A DNA stretch of 64,000 bases from assembly GCA_901456055.1 (NCBI GenBank), contig CABDWT010000016.1, forward strand, positions 372,001 through 436,000, given 5' to 3'. Under the pieces are notes generated by a model. The model was not told the origin of the DNA. It worked only from the letters and a program-made list of their open reading frames with translations, and searched no databases. The stretch comes from Phytobacter ursingii (lineage in GTDB: Bacteria > Pseudomonadota > Gammaproteobacteria > Enterobacterales > Enterobacteriaceae). Made by a program: the position numbers and the translations under genes. This document shows positions 31,573 to 42,295 of the stretch, one piece after another (position 1 is the stretch's first letter; each line of letters starts with the position of its first letter).

Positions 31573-32202
31573 TTAACAATGAGCGAGAATTTGTTTGGCC
31601 TGAGTAGTCAGGCGATTACGGGAAAACATTAATTGCAGGCGGCCACCGCCAACCTGATGCCACAGCACAGCGGCACGAATGCCGGCAAGCAATGTGGCGC
31701 GTACTTTTGCCTGGACCTGCGGGCTTTGCAGAACCGCAGGCGAACCCGTGACCTGAATGCGCGGCCCGAGCGGGCTAATCACATCGACATAAATCGCGGC
31801 CATGGCGCTAAGCAGCGTCTCTGACTGGAGATCAAAATGCTCAAGCTGGCGCTGCAAACCAGCGATACGGTCACCGAGCGTATTCATCGCATCTTTGTGG
31901 CCCGCCAGCTTGCGCTCCAGCACCATCAGGCTAAGAGTATAGCGGGTCAGTTCGGCATTCAGCCCCTGACGGCTGCTGGCATTAAGCACGCCGAGCAGCG
32001 TTTCCAGCCCGGTACGCAGGTTCGCTTCGCTACCGCCAAAAACGCTCAGGGTGGAATCCGGGTTGAGGTCGATGACACTATTGAGAGAAACATGGAGCGC
32101 GTCGGCGTCACAATGTCCCTGATGCGCCAGTTGCTGCACCAGACGGGCGGACTGGCAAATACCCGCCAGCGCCAGGGTGATGTCGTAGTAATTCTTAGCC
32201 AC
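31573..32202 (-). CDS. hflD: HflD, lysogenisation regulator / CII inhibitor
   Basis: Peripheral membrane protein that binds phage lambda CII and lowers lysogenisation. 209 aa from a GTG at 32202, which aligns with the E. coli start ([21 protein letters not shown]). The start is preceded by AAGGAGCGAG. The C-terminus ends at AKQILAHC, lacking the last four residues of E. coli (LTPEL). It is largely helical. It lies between mnmA and purB as in E. coli. Confidence 0.95.
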   Translation of the reverse strand: MAKNYYDITLALAGICQSARLVQQLAHQGHCDADALHVSLNSVIDLNPDSTLSVFGGSEANLRTGLETLLGVLNASSRQGLNAELTRYTLSLMVLERKLAGHKDAMNTLGDRIAGLQRQLEHFDLQSETLLSAMAAIYVDVISPLGPRIQVTGSPAVLQSPQVQAKVRATLLAGIRAAVLWHQVGGGRLQLMFSRNRLTTQAKQILAHC

Positions 32203-32237
32203 ACTCGCTCCTTGATTCGCTATCTCAGTCTCGTCGA

Positions 32238-33416
<1,179 letters not shown>

Positions 33417-33515
33417 TTACCAATCCGCAACAAGTGGGACGGAAAATACCGCTGACCTGCCTGGTCGTGAGCGCTGGGGCGTGATGGTTCGTGGAAAATG
33501 AGGCACAGAACGATA

Positions 33516-33536
33516 AACCCCAGCGTGGCTGGGGTT
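33516..33536 (-). terminator. Hairpin after the chemoreceptor gene
   Basis: AACCCCAGC / GCTGGGGTT perfect 9-bp stem with a 3-base loop. On the reverse strand it is followed by TTTATCG, so it is a plausible terminator for the chemoreceptor. Confidence 0.6.
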
Positions 33537-33567
33537 AATGTTAATACATGCCTTTTGAGGCGGTGTG

Positions 33568-35520
33568 TCAGGCGGCACGCTGATCGTCGATGCTGAACTG
33601 CTCCACACTCTGGGCAAGTTGCAAGGCTTGTTCTTCGAGAGAACTGGCCGCCGCCGCCATCTCTTGCACCAGCGAAGCGTTCTGCTGGGTGACGCCATCC
33701 ATCTCGTTAACCGCAATGGTCACCTGGCTAATGCCTTTGGCCTGCTCATCAGAGGCGACCACAATCTCATTAATGATGGTTTGTACAGAATTAACCGCCT
33801 GGGTCATTTCCTGCATTGTCTTCCCGGCATCATTAACCAGTTGAACGCCATTTTCGACACGTTGGCTCGACTCTTCGATCAGTGCGGCAATTTCTTTCAC
33901 CGCATTGGCACTGCGCTGTGCGAGGTTACGTACTTCGGAGGCCACTACGGCAAAACCGCGCCCCTGTTCGCCTGCGCGCGCCGCTTCAACGGCAGCGTTA
34001 AGCGCCAGAATATTGGTCTGGAAAGCAATACTGTTAATCATGGTGGTGATGTCGCTGATTTTCTTCGAGCTGTCATCAATCTGCGACATGGTTTTCACAA
34101 CCTGGCTGACCAGCGCTTCACCCCGGCTGGCGATCTGCGTTGCATTTGCCGTCAGGGCCGTCGCCTGGTGTGCGTTGGTGGCGTTATGTTTCACCGTCGC
34201 GCTGAATTGCTCCATGCTGGCGGCCGTTTGTTCCAGCGCAGCGGCTTGCTGCTCCGTACGCGAAGAGAGGTTAATGTTGCCGCTAACAATCTCCCCTGCG
34301 CCCTGACGCACGGAATCACTGGCATCTTTGATCTGCCCGACAATCTGGCGAAGCTGTGCCTGCATGGTCTGCAACGCGAAAAACAGGCTATGACGATCAC
34401 CGGATTTAACATTAATTTCGTTATCCAGCTTGCCGTCTGCAACCGCCAGCGCGATGGTTGCGGCTTCCAGCGGTTCGCCGCCAATCGGTTTCAAGACCTT
34501 GCGGCTAAAGACGATACCCAGCAAGGCGCTAACCAGCAGGATGCTGAGTACCATCAGAATGATGGCGTTCATCAGTTGACGGTTGGCCGCTGCCATCACC
34601 TGACTGACCGGCGCGACGACGCCCAGATACCATTTGTCGGTACTGTTACCGATAGAGACGGGCTGCCAGGTCACTAAAGCATTTTCGCCGAGGATGGTGT
34701 CTGGTTGTTCCACAACCTGTGAAGAGAAATTATTCGTGTTGCCCGGAAAAGGTTTGCTGGTCATTTTCTTGTCGGGATAAGAAATCACTTTGCCCGCCGT
34801 CGACAGCAGCACGGCGTAGCCGCCGCCTTCCCACGGTTTAATTTGGTTTACTTTTTCCTGCAATGAAGCAAGCGAGATATCCGAGGTGATCACGGCTTGC
34901 AGTTTGCCCTGACTGACCACCGGGGCCGCAACAGAGGTCAACAGCGTCGGCACGCCATTGTAAGCGTAGCTATAGGGTTCAATCAGTGTGTCTTTCTGTG
35001 ATTTTTGCGGCACCAGATAATAATCGCCCTGGCCTGGCGTCAGATAAGAGAGCAGGGGGTGCATCTTGAAATTGCCTGACTGATCGCGGTCAACGAAAAA
35101 GGCATAACGGCCCTTCGGTGCCTGATCGGGCTTATCGGCAAAATCCGCATCTTTTCCGTCAAAGGCGTTTTCTTCAAAAATCACCGAGATGGAAAGGTAA
35201 TCAGGATTGTCACGCAGGGCGGATTCCATCATTTTGTCGGCGACTTTTCGATCTGTTATCCCGGCTCCCGGTAAGGCAATGAGGCTGTGGCCAAGGTTAT
35301 GCGCGACATCACGCGCATAGTTAAGATCTTGCTGAATTTTCAGGGCTTCGCTCTGCGCAATCTGGTGTAAGTATCGTTCTGCTAATGATTTTTGCTCATT
35401 GCTGGACTGCCAGCTCAGCACGCCAATGGTTGCAACAAAGCCAAGAGTGATGGTTAAGGCGCCTGTGAGCAACATTTGGGCGCGGGTACTCATCTTTTTT
35501 TGCACATATTGTCTTGCCAT
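33568..35520 (-). CDS. Methyl-accepting chemotaxis protein with double-Cache-type sensor
   Basis: 650 aa from the ATG at 35520. Membrane helix 1 is about residues 15-37; a periplasmic ligand domain of about 275 residues follows (with [19 protein letters not shown] and [12 protein letters not shown], as in dCache_1 sensors); then helix 2 near 320-345, HAMP, and a cytoplasmic signalling hairpin with the invariant tip [20 protein letters not shown]. It lacks the C-terminal NWETF-type pentapeptide for CheR/CheB binding. It is not in E. coli K-12 at this place; Salmonella McpC is a similar receptor, but I would not claim orthology. A sigma-28 promoter lies upstream. Confidence 0.9.
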   Translation of the reverse strand: MARQYVQKKMSTRAQMLLTGALTITLGFVATIGVLSWQSSNEQKSLAERYLHQIAQSEALKIQQDLNYARDVAHNLGHSLIALPGAGITDRKVADKMMESALRDNPDYLSISVIFEENAFDGKDADFADKPDQAPKGRYAFFVDRDQSGNFKMHPLLSYLTPGQGDYYLVPQKSQKDTLIEPYSYAYNGVPTLLTSVAAPVVSQGKLQAVITSDISLASLQEKVNQIKPWEGGGYAVLLSTAGKVISYPDKKMTSKPFPGNTNNFSSQVVEQPDTILGENALVTWQPVSIGNSTDKWYLGVVAPVSQVMAAANRQLMNAIILMVLSILLVSALLGIVFSRKVLKPIGGEPLEAATIALAVADGKLDNEINVKSGDRHSLFFALQTMQAQLRQIVGQIKDASDSVRQGAGEIVSGNINLSSRTEQQAAALEQTAASMEQFSATVKHNATNAHQATALTANATQIASRGEALVSQVVKTMSQIDDSSKKISDITTMINSIAFQTNILALNAAVEAARAGEQGRGFAVVASEVRNLAQRSANAVKEIAALIEESSQRVENGVQLVNDAGKTMQEMTQAVNSVQTIINEIVVASDEQAKGISQVTIAVNEMDGVTQQNASLVQEMAAAASSLEEQALQLAQSVEQFSIDDQRAA

Positions 35521-35589
35521 CACCGTACCTCTGATTTCAACGTGTAGCATCATTACAATCCCGCAAATCGGGAACGCCTTCCTTAATGA

Positions 35590-35616
35590 CTATCGGCGTA
35601 TATTTTTTGATCTTTA
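35590..35616 (-). promoter_or_regulatory. Sigma-28 (FliA) promoter of the chemoreceptor gene
   Basis: On the reverse strand the sequence reads TAAA, 15 bases, GCCGATAG. This matches the FliA consensus TAAAGTTT-N11-GCCGATAA, with TAAAG at the -35 and GCCGATA exact at the -10. It lies about 70 bases upstream of the ATG at 35520. It implies expression with flagella and chemotaxis genes. Confidence 0.85.
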
Positions 35617-35853
35617 ATTGTTAACTATGTGACCGCACTGGCGTAAAAATGCACAAAAAAGCCCTTAAGCAGCAGGAGTAATAAGCCACTTATGTGGAAT
35701 GTGAAAGAATATACCGAGTGTAGTGTGACTTCTGGTATGTTAAGTTGCAGTTAAATATTTCGCTTTGGTATTAATTCCACAGGCGATGAGCCCGGTCAGG
35801 GCAGATATGAACAAAAAAGCCGCACTGGTGCGGCTTTTGTCGGAAACAGGTGC
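35617..35853. other. Region between chemoreceptor and nudJ
   Basis: About 240 bases without a gene. It contains the nudJ terminator (35819-35834) and an AT-rich stretch upstream of the sigma-28 promoter. No ORF of note. Confidence 0.6.
35819..35838 (-). terminator. Terminator after nudJ
   Basis: GCCGCAC / GTGCGGC stem with a 2-base loop; on the reverse strand it is followed by TTTTTT. Confidence 0.85.
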
Positions 35854-36303
35854 TTATTGAAAGGGCCAGTTGAATTCGCCAATCACGGATAACGGATAAC
35901 GTGTGCCGGTTTGCCAGCTGCGAATGCTTTCTGCGACCAGCGGGGAGCGAAGGTTCTTCGCGGTCAGAATTTCGTCAGCGCTGACCCACAGACAGCGATC
36001 AATATCACTGTCGTGCGGCTCTGTGGCGCAGACATCCTCCAGATCGACGGCAAACAGAAAACGCAGGAAGGGGGTTTTGTCCGGCGCAATCCACTGATGC
36101 ATACGAATAAAGGCATCGGGCGTGGCATGAATACCCGTCTCTTCCCACAGCTCACGTTTTGCCGCCTGTACCAGCGTTTCATTGGCTTCCAGATGGCCGG
36201 CAGGTTGGTTCCACAGCGCCTTGCCGCTGATTGTCTCTTCTACGACCAAAAACTTGCCCTGCGCATGGACGACGCAGGCGACGGTGACATGAGGTTTAAA
36301 CAT
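35854..36303 (-). CDS. nudJ: Nudix hydrolase NudJ (phosphatase of HMP-PP and nucleoside di/triphosphates)
   Basis: 149 aa (E. coli NudJ 153 aa). The Nudix box [22 protein letters not shown] spans residues 36-57, with all metal-binding Glu present. In E. coli it hydrolyses thiamine-pathway pyrimidine diphosphates and other nucleotides. The C-terminus ends NWPFQ, four residues shorter than K-12. It lies between the chemoreceptor gene and a SH3b-protein gene rather than next to mnmA as in E. coli. Confidence 0.92.
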   Translation of the reverse strand: MFKPHVTVACVVHAQGKFLVVEETISGKALWNQPAGHLEANETLVQAAKRELWEETGIHATPDAFIRMHQWIAPDKTPFLRFLFAVDLEDVCATEPHDSDIDRCLWVSADEILTAKNLRSPLVAESIRSWQTGTRYPLSVIGEFNWPFQ

Positions 36304-36326
36304 ACGTTCCTCTTTGTTTATCGAAG

Positions 36327-37253
36327 TTATTCATCAAAGCCATCGGCCATATCCGGCCAACTGATCTCGCCACTCTGCTTATTGATACTAATATAGGCCA
36401 CCGGTGGAGACGTCTCGCTATCAGCGCTGCCACGGCACAGCGCTGATTGGTGATCTTCGCGCACGATAATCTGAATCTCTTTTGGCGCGTCCCAGCTTTC
36501 GTAAAACACACAGTGATAGTCGGTACGCAGGGAAAGCGTGGCAATGCGCGTGGCTTTATCGACAGAGAGCGGGTTAATGTCATCGCGATAACGATCGCCC
36601 TCGTCAACCGGCGCCAGCTGTGATTTTTTAAGCCAGCCGCGAATGATGCGGTGATCGGGACCGTACCAGGCCACCTCAAGAAAATCATCCTCGGACTGTT
36701 CCTGAGCGGAAACACTATCCCCCGGTACCAGGAATACCGACGGGCTACGGCACTTTTCGTTGGGCATTGAGTAAAACCACGCTCGCGCCTGACCCTGAAC
36801 ACGGAATCTGTTCGTAGTCGATGGGGCTTCTCGCACACGTGAAGGCAGGGCGTCATTTGCCCACGCCTGGCATTCATGACTGATCGACAAAGGCGGTGGT
36901 AACGGGGTCAGTTGATCGGCCGTCACCCAACCGGTGGCGAAAGCGCCGCTGGCATCCCGGTAGCGTACATAGCGAAAGGGATGGGTTGGGGATACCCCGC
37001 CTGATTTACCGTATAAAACTGAGCTTCGCAGGATTTCAACGGTGTCGCCGTTGACTAAAAAAGCGGGAAGCTGGCATTCCGAGCCGGGGGCAGAATAAAA
37101 GTGCAACCGATCAGGGCTGGTCACTTTTGCAACCTCGACGAGATAGTCTGCTTCGCCTGCGGCCCTCCCGCCAATGGTTTCGCAATTTTCCTCAGCAAAA
37201 CATAATGAAGAAACAGTGCAGAGCAGTAAAAAAGTCGCAACCCGTAACAACAT
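36327..37253 (-). CDS. Predicted secreted protein with two SH3b-like domains, function unknown
   Basis: 308 aa, with a signal peptide of about 20 residues (ends SSLCFA). I do not recognise a named gene. Two repeats carry the SH3b feel: about residues 50-115 (ending with [15 protein letters not shown]) and about 150-220 (ending with [15 protein letters not shown]). The Cys count is even and spread (Cys near 24, 59, 128, 168 and later), fitting disulphides in the periplasm. An AGGAGAAGG site precedes the ATG. It sits between nudJ and rluE, which adjoin in E. coli K-12, so it is an accessory insertion. The C-terminal third is undefined. Confidence 0.8.
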   Translation of the reverse strand: MLLRVATFLLLCTVSSLCFAEENCETIGGRAAGEADYLVEVAKVTSPDRLHFYSAPGSECQLPAFLVNGDTVEILRSSVLYGKSGGVSPTHPFRYVRYRDASGAFATGWVTADQLTPLPPPLSISHECQAWANDALPSRVREAPSTTNRFRVQGQARAWFYSMPNEKCRSPSVFLVPGDSVSAQEQSEDDFLEVAWYGPDHRIIRGWLKKSQLAPVDEGDRYRDDINPLSVDKATRIATLSLRTDYHCVFYESWDAPKEIQIIVREDHQSALCRGSADSETSPPVAYISINKQSGEISWPDMADGFDE

Positions 37254-37324
37254 ACCTTCTCCTCATCCATGACAACATACAGTTAACGCGTCGTTTCCGG
37301 CATTATTCAGTATAAACAACGCCT

Positions 37325-37975
37325 TTATTTGACTTCCCGCCAGTGGCCATTAAGTAACCCATCGAGGGTATATTCACCCAACGCATAACGGATAAGCCGC
37401 AGAGTCGGAAAGCCGACATGAGCGGTCATTCGTCGAACCTGACGATTGCGGCCTTCGTAAAGGGTGATTTTAAGCCAACTGGTGGGAATGGATTTCCGTT
37501 CACGAATGGGGGGATTACGCGGCCACAACCACTCAGGTTCGGCAACACGTTCAATACCGGCGGGCAGGGTGGGGCCATCATTCAGGGTGACGCCGTCGCG
37601 CAACGCGGCCAGCACCTCGTCACCGGGCTCTCCTTCGACCTGGACAAAATAGATTTTGCCGGTACGTTTCCCCGGTTGCGTCAGCTTTGCCTGCAATACC
37701 CCATCGTTGGTCAACACCAGTAAACCTTCGCTGTCGCGATCGAGACGCCCCGCCGCGTATACATTCTGAACAGGTATATAATCTTTAAGCGTACTGCGTC
37801 CGGCCTCATCGGTGAACTGTGGCAAAACATCATAGGGTTTATTAAACAAAATCACCCGCTTTGGCTGGTTATCGCGCCGTGGCTTAGTAGCTTGTCGTGA
37901 GCTGAATCGCTCAAGGTGGTGATTTCTAAAAGAAGTTTTCTTCATGGTATTTTCAGTGGTTATCAATTGCCGCAT
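37325..37975 (-). CDS. rluE: 23S rRNA pseudouridine(2457) synthase RluE
   Basis: 216 aa from the ATG at 37975, near the E. coli 217. RsuA/RluB family without an S4 domain of full length; catalytic motif [19 protein letters not shown] with the essential Asp. [15 protein letters not shown] and RNRQVRRM are the family motifs. A later ATG at 37945 (MKKTSFRN) is an alternative. It is divergent from icd. Confidence 0.94.
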   Translation of the reverse strand: MRQLITTENTMKKTSFRNHHLERFSSRQATKPRRDNQPKRVILFNKPYDVLPQFTDEAGRSTLKDYIPVQNVYAAGRLDRDSEGLLVLTNDGVLQAKLTQPGKRTGKIYFVQVEGEPGDEVLAALRDGVTLNDGPTLPAGIERVAEPEWLWPRNPPIRERKSIPTSWLKITLYEGRNRQVRRMTAHVGFPTLRLIRYALGEYTLDGLLNGHWREVK

Positions 37976-38024
37976 TATAACTGAAACATGATTGCCTTTC
38001 ATGGAACCCAACTATCAGGTAGTA

Positions 38025-38053
38025 TTGACAGGCTAATTACAATTCATTAACAA
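38025..38053 (+). promoter_or_regulatory. Sigma-70 promoter for icd
   Basis: TTGACA at 38025-38030, 17-base spacer, TAACAA at 38048-38053. It lies 39 bases upstream of the icd start. Cra and ArcA control is known in E. coli but no site was confirmed here. Confidence 0.5.
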
Positions 38054-38091
38054 AAATCAGTAACAACCAGAAGCGCTCGAAGGAGAGGTGA

Positions 38092-39342
38092 ATGGAAAGC
38101 AAAGTAGTTGTTCCGGCGGAAGGTAAGAAGATCACCCTGCAAAACGGCAAGCTGAACGTTCCGAATAACCCGATTATCCCGTTCATTGAAGGTGACGGTA
38201 TCGGTGTCGACGTTACCCCGGCGATGCTGAAAGTGGTCGATGCCGCCGTGGAGAAAGCCTATAAAGGCGAGCGTAAAATTTCCTGGATGGAAATTTACAC
38301 CGGTGAGAAGTCTACCCAGATTTATGGCCAGGATGTCTGGCTGCCAGCTGAAACCCTCGATCTGATTCGTGAATACCGCGTTGCCATTAAAGGTCCGTTG
38401 ACCACGCCAGTTGGCGGCGGTATTCGCTCTCTGAACGTTGCTCTGCGTCAGGAACTGGATCTCTATGTGTGCCTGCGCCCGGTACGTTACTACCAGGGCA
38501 CGCCAAGCCCGGTTAAACACCCGGAACTGACCGACATGGTCATCTTCCGTGAAAACTCCGAAGACATTTACGCCGGTATCGAATGGAAAGCCGACTCTGC
38601 TGACGCGGAGAAAGTGATTAAATTCCTGCGTGAAGAGATGGGTGTGAAGAAAATTCGCTTCCCGGAACATTGCGGTATCGGTATCAAACCGTGCTCCGAA
38701 GAAGGCACCAAACGTCTGGTACGTGCGGCCATTGAATACGCTATCACCAACGATCGCGATTCACTGACCCTGGTACATAAAGGCAACATCATGAAGTTCA
38801 CCGAAGGCGCGTTCAAAGACTGGGGCTACCAGCTGATTCGCGAAGAGTTCGGTGGTGAGCTGATCGACGGCGGTCCGTGGCAGAAAATCAAAAACCCGAA
38901 CACCGGCAAAGAGATCATCATTAAAGATGTTATCGCCGATGCGTTCCTGCAGCAGATCCTGCTGCGTCCAGCCGAATATGACGTTATCGCCTGTATGAAC
39001 CTGAACGGTGACTATATCTCCGACGCCCTGGCAGCCCAGGTTGGCGGTATCGGTATCGCACCGGGTGCGAACATCGGTGACGAATGTGCGCTGTTCGAAG
39101 CCACTCACGGTACTGCGCCGAAGTATGCGGGCCAGGACAAAGTGAACCCGGGTTCTATCATCCTGTCCGCAGAAATGATGTTACGTCACATGGAATGGTT
39201 CGAAGCCGCTGACCTGATTGTTAAAGGTATGGAAGGCGCTATCAACAACAAAACCGTGACTTACGATTTTGAACGTCTGATGGAAGGCGCTAAGCTGCTG
39301 AAATGTTCAGAGTTTGGCGACGCGATCATCGCGAACATGTAA
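38092..39342 (+). CDS. icd: Isocitrate dehydrogenase (NADP) Icd
   Basis: 416-aa TCA-cycle enzyme, homodimer, switched off by AceK phosphorylation of Ser113 ([12 protein letters not shown], Ser at 113). Substrate-binding [13 protein letters not shown], the DNYL-type metal region and [19 protein letters not shown] are intact. An AAGGAGAGGTG ribosome site precedes the ATG. Codon use is highly biased, as expected for an abundant protein. In K-12 the icd 3' end is the e14 prophage attachment site; no prophage is present here, but an accessory segment begins right after. Confidence 0.98.
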   Translation: MESKVVVPAEGKKITLQNGKLNVPNNPIIPFIEGDGIGVDVTPAMLKVVDAAVEKAYKGERKISWMEIYTGEKSTQIYGQDVWLPAETLDLIREYRVAIKGPLTTPVGGGIRSLNVALRQELDLYVCLRPVRYYQGTPSPVKHPELTDMVIFRENSEDIYAGIEWKADSADAEKVIKFLREEMGVKKIRFPEHCGIGIKPCSEEGTKRLVRAAIEYAITNDRDSLTLVHKGNIMKFTEGAFKDWGYQLIREEFGGELIDGGPWQKIKNPNTGKEIIIKDVIADAFLQQILLRPAEYDVIACMNLNGDYISDALAAQVGGIGIAPGANIGDECALFEATHGTAPKYAGQDKVNPGSIILSAEMMLRHMEWFEAADLIVKGMEGAINNKTVTYDFERLMEGAKLLKCSEFGDAIIANM

Positions 39343-39654
39343 TCCAGTTTCTGGGTTAAAGAAGAACGGGAGCCCGAGGGTTCCCGTTTTTTATGTGGCC
39401 CAAAAACCTCGCCAAAATCTTTCTCCGAAAACACGGTCTGTATGCCCCGCTTGAATGATATTTCAGCGCAAACGCCGTTTGTTCTTCGGTATAACGGGCT
39501 TTATGTATGGCGATCGCCTTGAGTATGCTGGAACATCGCTAAATGTGTATGGCACGATTATACGGGATACTGACAGCGTAACGCGCTACTTTAGCAACAG
39601 CTGCGGAAGTTGTATTCTGACATTTGCAATGATGCGCTGATTGGGTAATTGAAA
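39343..39654. other. Spacer between icd and a small membrane gene
   Basis: 312 bases. It holds the icd terminator (39366-39393) and a 61-codon frame at 39455-39640 that shows no family features, no ribosome site and probably no function. Confidence 0.5.
39366..39393 (+). terminator. Terminator after icd
   Basis: ACGGGAGCCC / GGGTTCCCGT stem with one G-T pair, then a run of six T. Confidence 0.85.
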
Positions 39655-39933
39655 ATGTCAGAGTTTGTGAGCGACTACAAAGCGGCATTTACGCTTAAGA
39701 ATGTAATTAGCCTGAGACGTTGGGTTTATTTCACTTTAAAGAGCATGCTGTTATTTCTCCTGTTGGTATTATTATTCTCCATCTTGCAGTATATGGCCAT
39801 AGTATATACGCCACTGTTTGAGTACGTGACAGTGCCGGGTATAAAGTTGTCTAACATGTTTGGCTTAGCAATTGTGCTGGCGGTCAGTTTCGGGCCGAGC
39901 GTGCTTTATCTAATCAGAATGTTTATCCGATAA
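39655..39933 (+). CDS. Small inner-membrane protein, function unknown
   Basis: 92 aa from the ATG at 39655. Two strong hydrophobic segments (about residues 28-50 and 67-88) give a two-helix membrane protein. The N-terminal 25 residues are polar and basic near the first helix (SLRRWVYF), so the N-terminus is likely cytoplasmic. I do not recognise the family. It opens the AT-rich accessory segment and stands alone on its strand before the Ail-like gene. Confidence 0.6.
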   Translation: MSEFVSDYKAAFTLKNVISLRRWVYFTLKSMLLFLLLVLLFSILQYMAIVYTPLFEYVTVPGIKLSNMFGLAIVLAVSFGPSVLYLIRMFIR

Positions 39934-40293
39934 CATCAGTAAGAACCTTAGTCAGGTGTATATTTTCATATGAAATAGTAACAGGCATTCACTGAGTGCC
40001 TGAGATAGTGCATTGAGAATACCGCGTGAAAACCACAGCGAACTAACGAAACCACGATTGTTGTCTATATCATGCAAAAAAAACAGTAAAAATTCAGATG
40101 AATAATCCGCTATTATTTGTTGATTAAATGCAAAGTGTATTTAATTGCGGGTATCAACAGATGATGTTAAATAGTGGAATGTTTATTTTTGCACATTAAA
40201 AAAAGCATTAAAACAATAATTAAGTTGTACTATTTTAAATACTTCGCCAAAAACTTAGTTATATACTCTCGATAAATGGGCTCGGGGGTGTAT
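39934..40293. other. AT-rich upstream region of the Ail-like gene
   Basis: 360 bases without a credible ORF and very rich in A and T. A -10 like TATACT sits at 40262-40267, 27 bases before the start of the Ail-like gene; the -35 is poor, suggesting an activator. One TGTTTA half-site at about 40179 is not paired into a PhoP box. Confidence 0.45.
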
Positions 40294-40767
40294 ATGAAAA
40301 GAAAATTCTCTGTCGCTTTTGTTTTCGGTCTTATCGTTTCATCATTGCCAGGTTATGCTGATGATAATATCTCTATTAATTATGGGGTGGGGAGTACGAA
40401 GGGAAAGCACAGCCTGCAAGGGGTTAATGCCGAATTTTTGCATCAAAAGGATAATATCGGAGTAATTGGCTCGGCAACCTATTTGTCAAAAACGGATGGG
40501 GAATATGTAAAAACACAATATGCCTCAATCCAGGTAGGGCCTTCTTTTGCTTTATCGGATTCCTTCTTTTTATATGGTAAGGCAGGTATTTCAGCAGCCT
40601 CGAAGCTCAAGGACGAACAACCAAATGAAAAGTATGGTGTGGCATTTAGTACTGGCGTGAAATATAAATTAGTCAGTAATGTTACTCTCAATGCCGGATA
40701 TGAATTAGGCATTATAAATGACACAACTATCAATGTGGCTTATCTGGGTGTCGGCTATAGCTTTTGA
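40294..40767 (+). CDS. Ail/Lom/PagC-family outer-membrane beta-barrel protein
   Basis: 157 aa from the ATG at 40294, with GGGGG ribosome site 5 bases before (the upstream ATG at 40276 has none). Signal peptide about residues 1-22 (ends PGYA-DD). The rest alternates polar and aromatic residues in eight short strands and ends in the C-terminal aromatic GVGYSF, the outer-membrane insertion signal. Sequence features match the Ail/Lom family (serum resistance, adhesion and invasion proteins; PagC of Salmonella). The role here is inferred from the family only. It precedes a small overlapping operon that includes a LuxR-type regulator. Confidence 0.85.
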   Translation: MKRKFSVAFVFGLIVSSLPGYADDNISINYGVGSTKGKHSLQGVNAEFLHQKDNIGVIGSATYLSKTDGEYVKTQYASIQVGPSFALSDSFFLYGKAGISAASKLKDEQPNEKYGVAFSTGVKYKLVSNVTLNAGYELGIINDTTINVAYLGVGYSF

Positions 40768-40784
40768 AAAGAAGAGGTGGGCAT

Positions 40785-40997
40785 GTGGATGACGAAAAAG
40801 AAAGAGCTATGTTGGTTATTAATGGGCTTACTTTTTATTCCTATGGTATTTACCACCAAATTAAAAACTTGCATTTGATAATTGAAGGGCTGGAAATAGC
40901 ACAAGCGGATCTCCATTTGGTTCTTATCGCGAAGGAATTAAAAAAGTTTCTGGAATCCATCTCAGAGGTTGGGGAAATAGATAAATATTATGAATGA
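40785..40997 (+). CDS. Hypothetical 70-aa protein upstream of the LuxR-type regulator
   Basis: From the GTG at 40785, 7 bases after a GAGG site, a frame of 70 codons runs to a stop at 40995-40997 and overlaps the next gene's ATG (40990) by 8 nt, which supports it as coding. A TTG at 40764 extends it to 77 aa. The protein is a mix of hydrophobic and charged helix (LIIEGLEIAQADLHLVLIAK), likely soluble and helical. I do not recognise a family. A different frame at 40783-40878 encodes a 31-residue hydrophobic peptide in the same stretch, so which frame is used is uncertain. Confidence 0.5.
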   Translation: MDDEKERAMLVINGLTFYSYGIYHQIKNLHLIIEGLEIAQADLHLVLIAKELKKFLESISEVGEIDKYYE

Positions 40998-41517
40998 TCA
41001 TTCATTTGTGCGTTTTTTTATCGTGACGGATAATATGTACCTTTACCTGGGTTTTAAAAGCTTAATAGAACAGATTGGGGTTTATAATAATAAGGTTTGG
41101 ACAATATCGCAGACCAATAAATTACCAGAGTGTTCAATATACTCAAAAGAAAGAAGTTATGATATCATCATTTCTGATAATTATTTGCAGCGCTATCTTG
41201 CGTCGCAAAATGCAGTAAAAAATGTTATTATACTGCCTGCTAACTTTGATGTGACAACATACGTTGATTGCTTTAATGATCTTAAAAGCATAAAGGTTGA
41301 TAGCCTTGAAAAATGTCTTAAGCAACTTTCCCTCAGGGAGAAGTTATTGTTTGCTTTTTTCTCAGCGGGGATTGATGATGATTCAATTGCTGCAATTTTA
41401 CAAATATCGAAGAAAACAATCAGTGCGCACAGGCGTAACATTCTGGCTAAGCTCAATCTAAAAAACAGGAATGAGCTTTATTTATACGCTTTAGCAATAA
41501 AAGAAGGTGACCAGTGA
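40990..41517 (+). CDS. LuxR/FixJ-type transcription regulator with a degenerate receiver domain
   Basis: 175 aa. The C-terminus is a clear LuxR HTH at about residues 112-170 (LSLREKLLFAFFSAGIDDD, then SIAAILQISKKTISAHRRNI and LAKLNLKNRNEL). The N-terminus resembles a receiver (RFFIVTDNMYLYLGFKSLI, then SYDIIISDNYL) but lacks much of the acidic pocket, so phosphorylation is doubtful; it resembles BglJ/RcsB-type partners. Overlaps the 70-aa gene by 8 nt and the next small gene by 4 nt (GTGA). Codon use is AT-rich, unlike the flanking core genes. Confidence 0.82.
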   Translation: MNDHSFVRFFIVTDNMYLYLGFKSLIEQIGVYNNKVWTISQTNKLPECSIYSKERSYDIIISDNYLQRYLASQNAVKNVIILPANFDVTTYVDCFNDLKSIKVDSLEKCLKQLSLREKLLFAFFSAGIDDDSIAAILQISKKTISAHRRNILAKLNLKNRNELYLYALAIKEGDQ

Positions 41518-41669
41518 ACAGCAATGAAGTAATGCTTATTATAATACTTTTTATACTCTTATTTTGTTGTTTGTTTTTTTTCTTTAAAAATTATAAATAC
41601 AATCTTATGAACGATATTTGTGCGAAAAGTAAACCAGGGTGGAGGTTAATGATTTTTCCCCCTGAATGA
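41514..41669 (+). CDS. Predicted 51-aa single-pass membrane protein
   Basis: GTG at 41514 overlaps the regulator's TGA (GTGA, 4 nt), giving translational coupling. The N-terminus (about residues 7-24) is a strongly hydrophobic helix rich in Ile, Leu, Phe and Cys, then a basic stretch with Lys-Asn-Tyr-Lys-Tyr and a short C-terminal tail. Too short for automated calls. I do not recognise it. The overlap and hydrophobic profile support it; no direct evidence. Confidence 0.5.
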   Translation: MNSNEVMLIIILFILLFCCLFFFFKNYKYNLMNDICAKSKPGWRLMIFPPE

Positions 41670-41671
41670 TA

Positions 41672-42295
41672 CTAGTATCTTTCAGGGAGATTTTTCATGT
41701 CTAAAAGCCTCCCTCTATTTATCTTTATATATTGACCATCGCTCAATTCTCTCAGTATATTATTTAACGAGCTTCTGGATATGTTGCTTCGACTCATTAT
41801 GAACTTAAAGACGGATATCTTTTCTCGTTCGTTTTGTGGCAATTCCCATAAAACCTCAAGATTGTTTTTTATTATATTATAAACGTTTTTAGAGTTGAAT
41901 TTTTCATCTCTTTTAAAAAAGAAATTTGCCATTTCTGTTGATATGATATAAATTTCGCGCCATAAGGATTGTGCGCTAATTAACTCTATAAATGAATTTT
42001 TTTCAATCGCAACAAGTTTTGAGTCGGTTGCTGTTTTTAAGTAGTGGTATATATTTTCACCATTTAATGCGATAACGCCCAGTAATGCAGGTGCACGGAG
42101 GGAAAAGAGTAAAATATCATCTGTTGCTCTATGAATATCCACTTTTCCCTCAGATAAAAAATAGATATACTTTTTGTTTTTTATCGTGAATGGGATCCGT
42201 TGATTCTCAGATGCATATATAAGTTGACTCCCTGATGCACTTTCTAAAAAAGGAATAACCACTTCAAGCTCATGGATGTTATTCATGCTGTTCAT
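41672..42295 (-). CDS. Crp-fold winged-helix regulator of the IprA (YaiV) type
   Basis: 207 aa. The N-terminal half is a cyclic-nucleotide-binding-like jelly roll (PFTIKNKKYIYFLSEGKVDIHR, then RAPALLGVIAL) but without the residues for cAMP, as in IprA/YaiV. The C-terminal half has a winged helix near residues 150-200 (ISVFKFIMSRSNISRSSLNNILRELSDGQYIKINR). IprA in Salmonella and E. coli dampens peroxide resistance; paralogue function here is unknown. Convergent with the LuxR-type operon, ending 3 bases from the 51-aa frame. AT-rich. Confidence 0.75.
   Translation of the reverse strand: MNSMNNIHELEVVIPFLESASGSQLIYASENQRIPFTIKNKKYIYFLSEGKVDIHRATDDILLFSLRAPALLGVIALNGENIYHYLKTATDSKLVAIEKNSFIELISAQSLWREIYIISTEMANFFFKRDEKFNSKNVYNIIKNNLEVLWELPQNEREKISVFKFIMSRSNISRSSLNNILRELSDGQYIKINRGRLLDMKNLPERY

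Noticed and set aside
33565-34677. Long forward frame of 370 codons opposite the chemoreceptor
   Set aside because: It is antisense to a well-supported gene and has no family features or ribosome site.
39300-39460. Possible e14-type prophage attachment at the end of icd
   Set aside because: No duplicated icd end, integrase or phage genes follow; only the accessory segment.
39455-39640. 61-codon forward frame after icd
   Set aside because: No ribosome site and no recognisable pattern.
40140-40200. PhoP box upstream of the Ail-like gene
   Set aside because: Only a single TGTTTA half-site; no second half at the required spacing.
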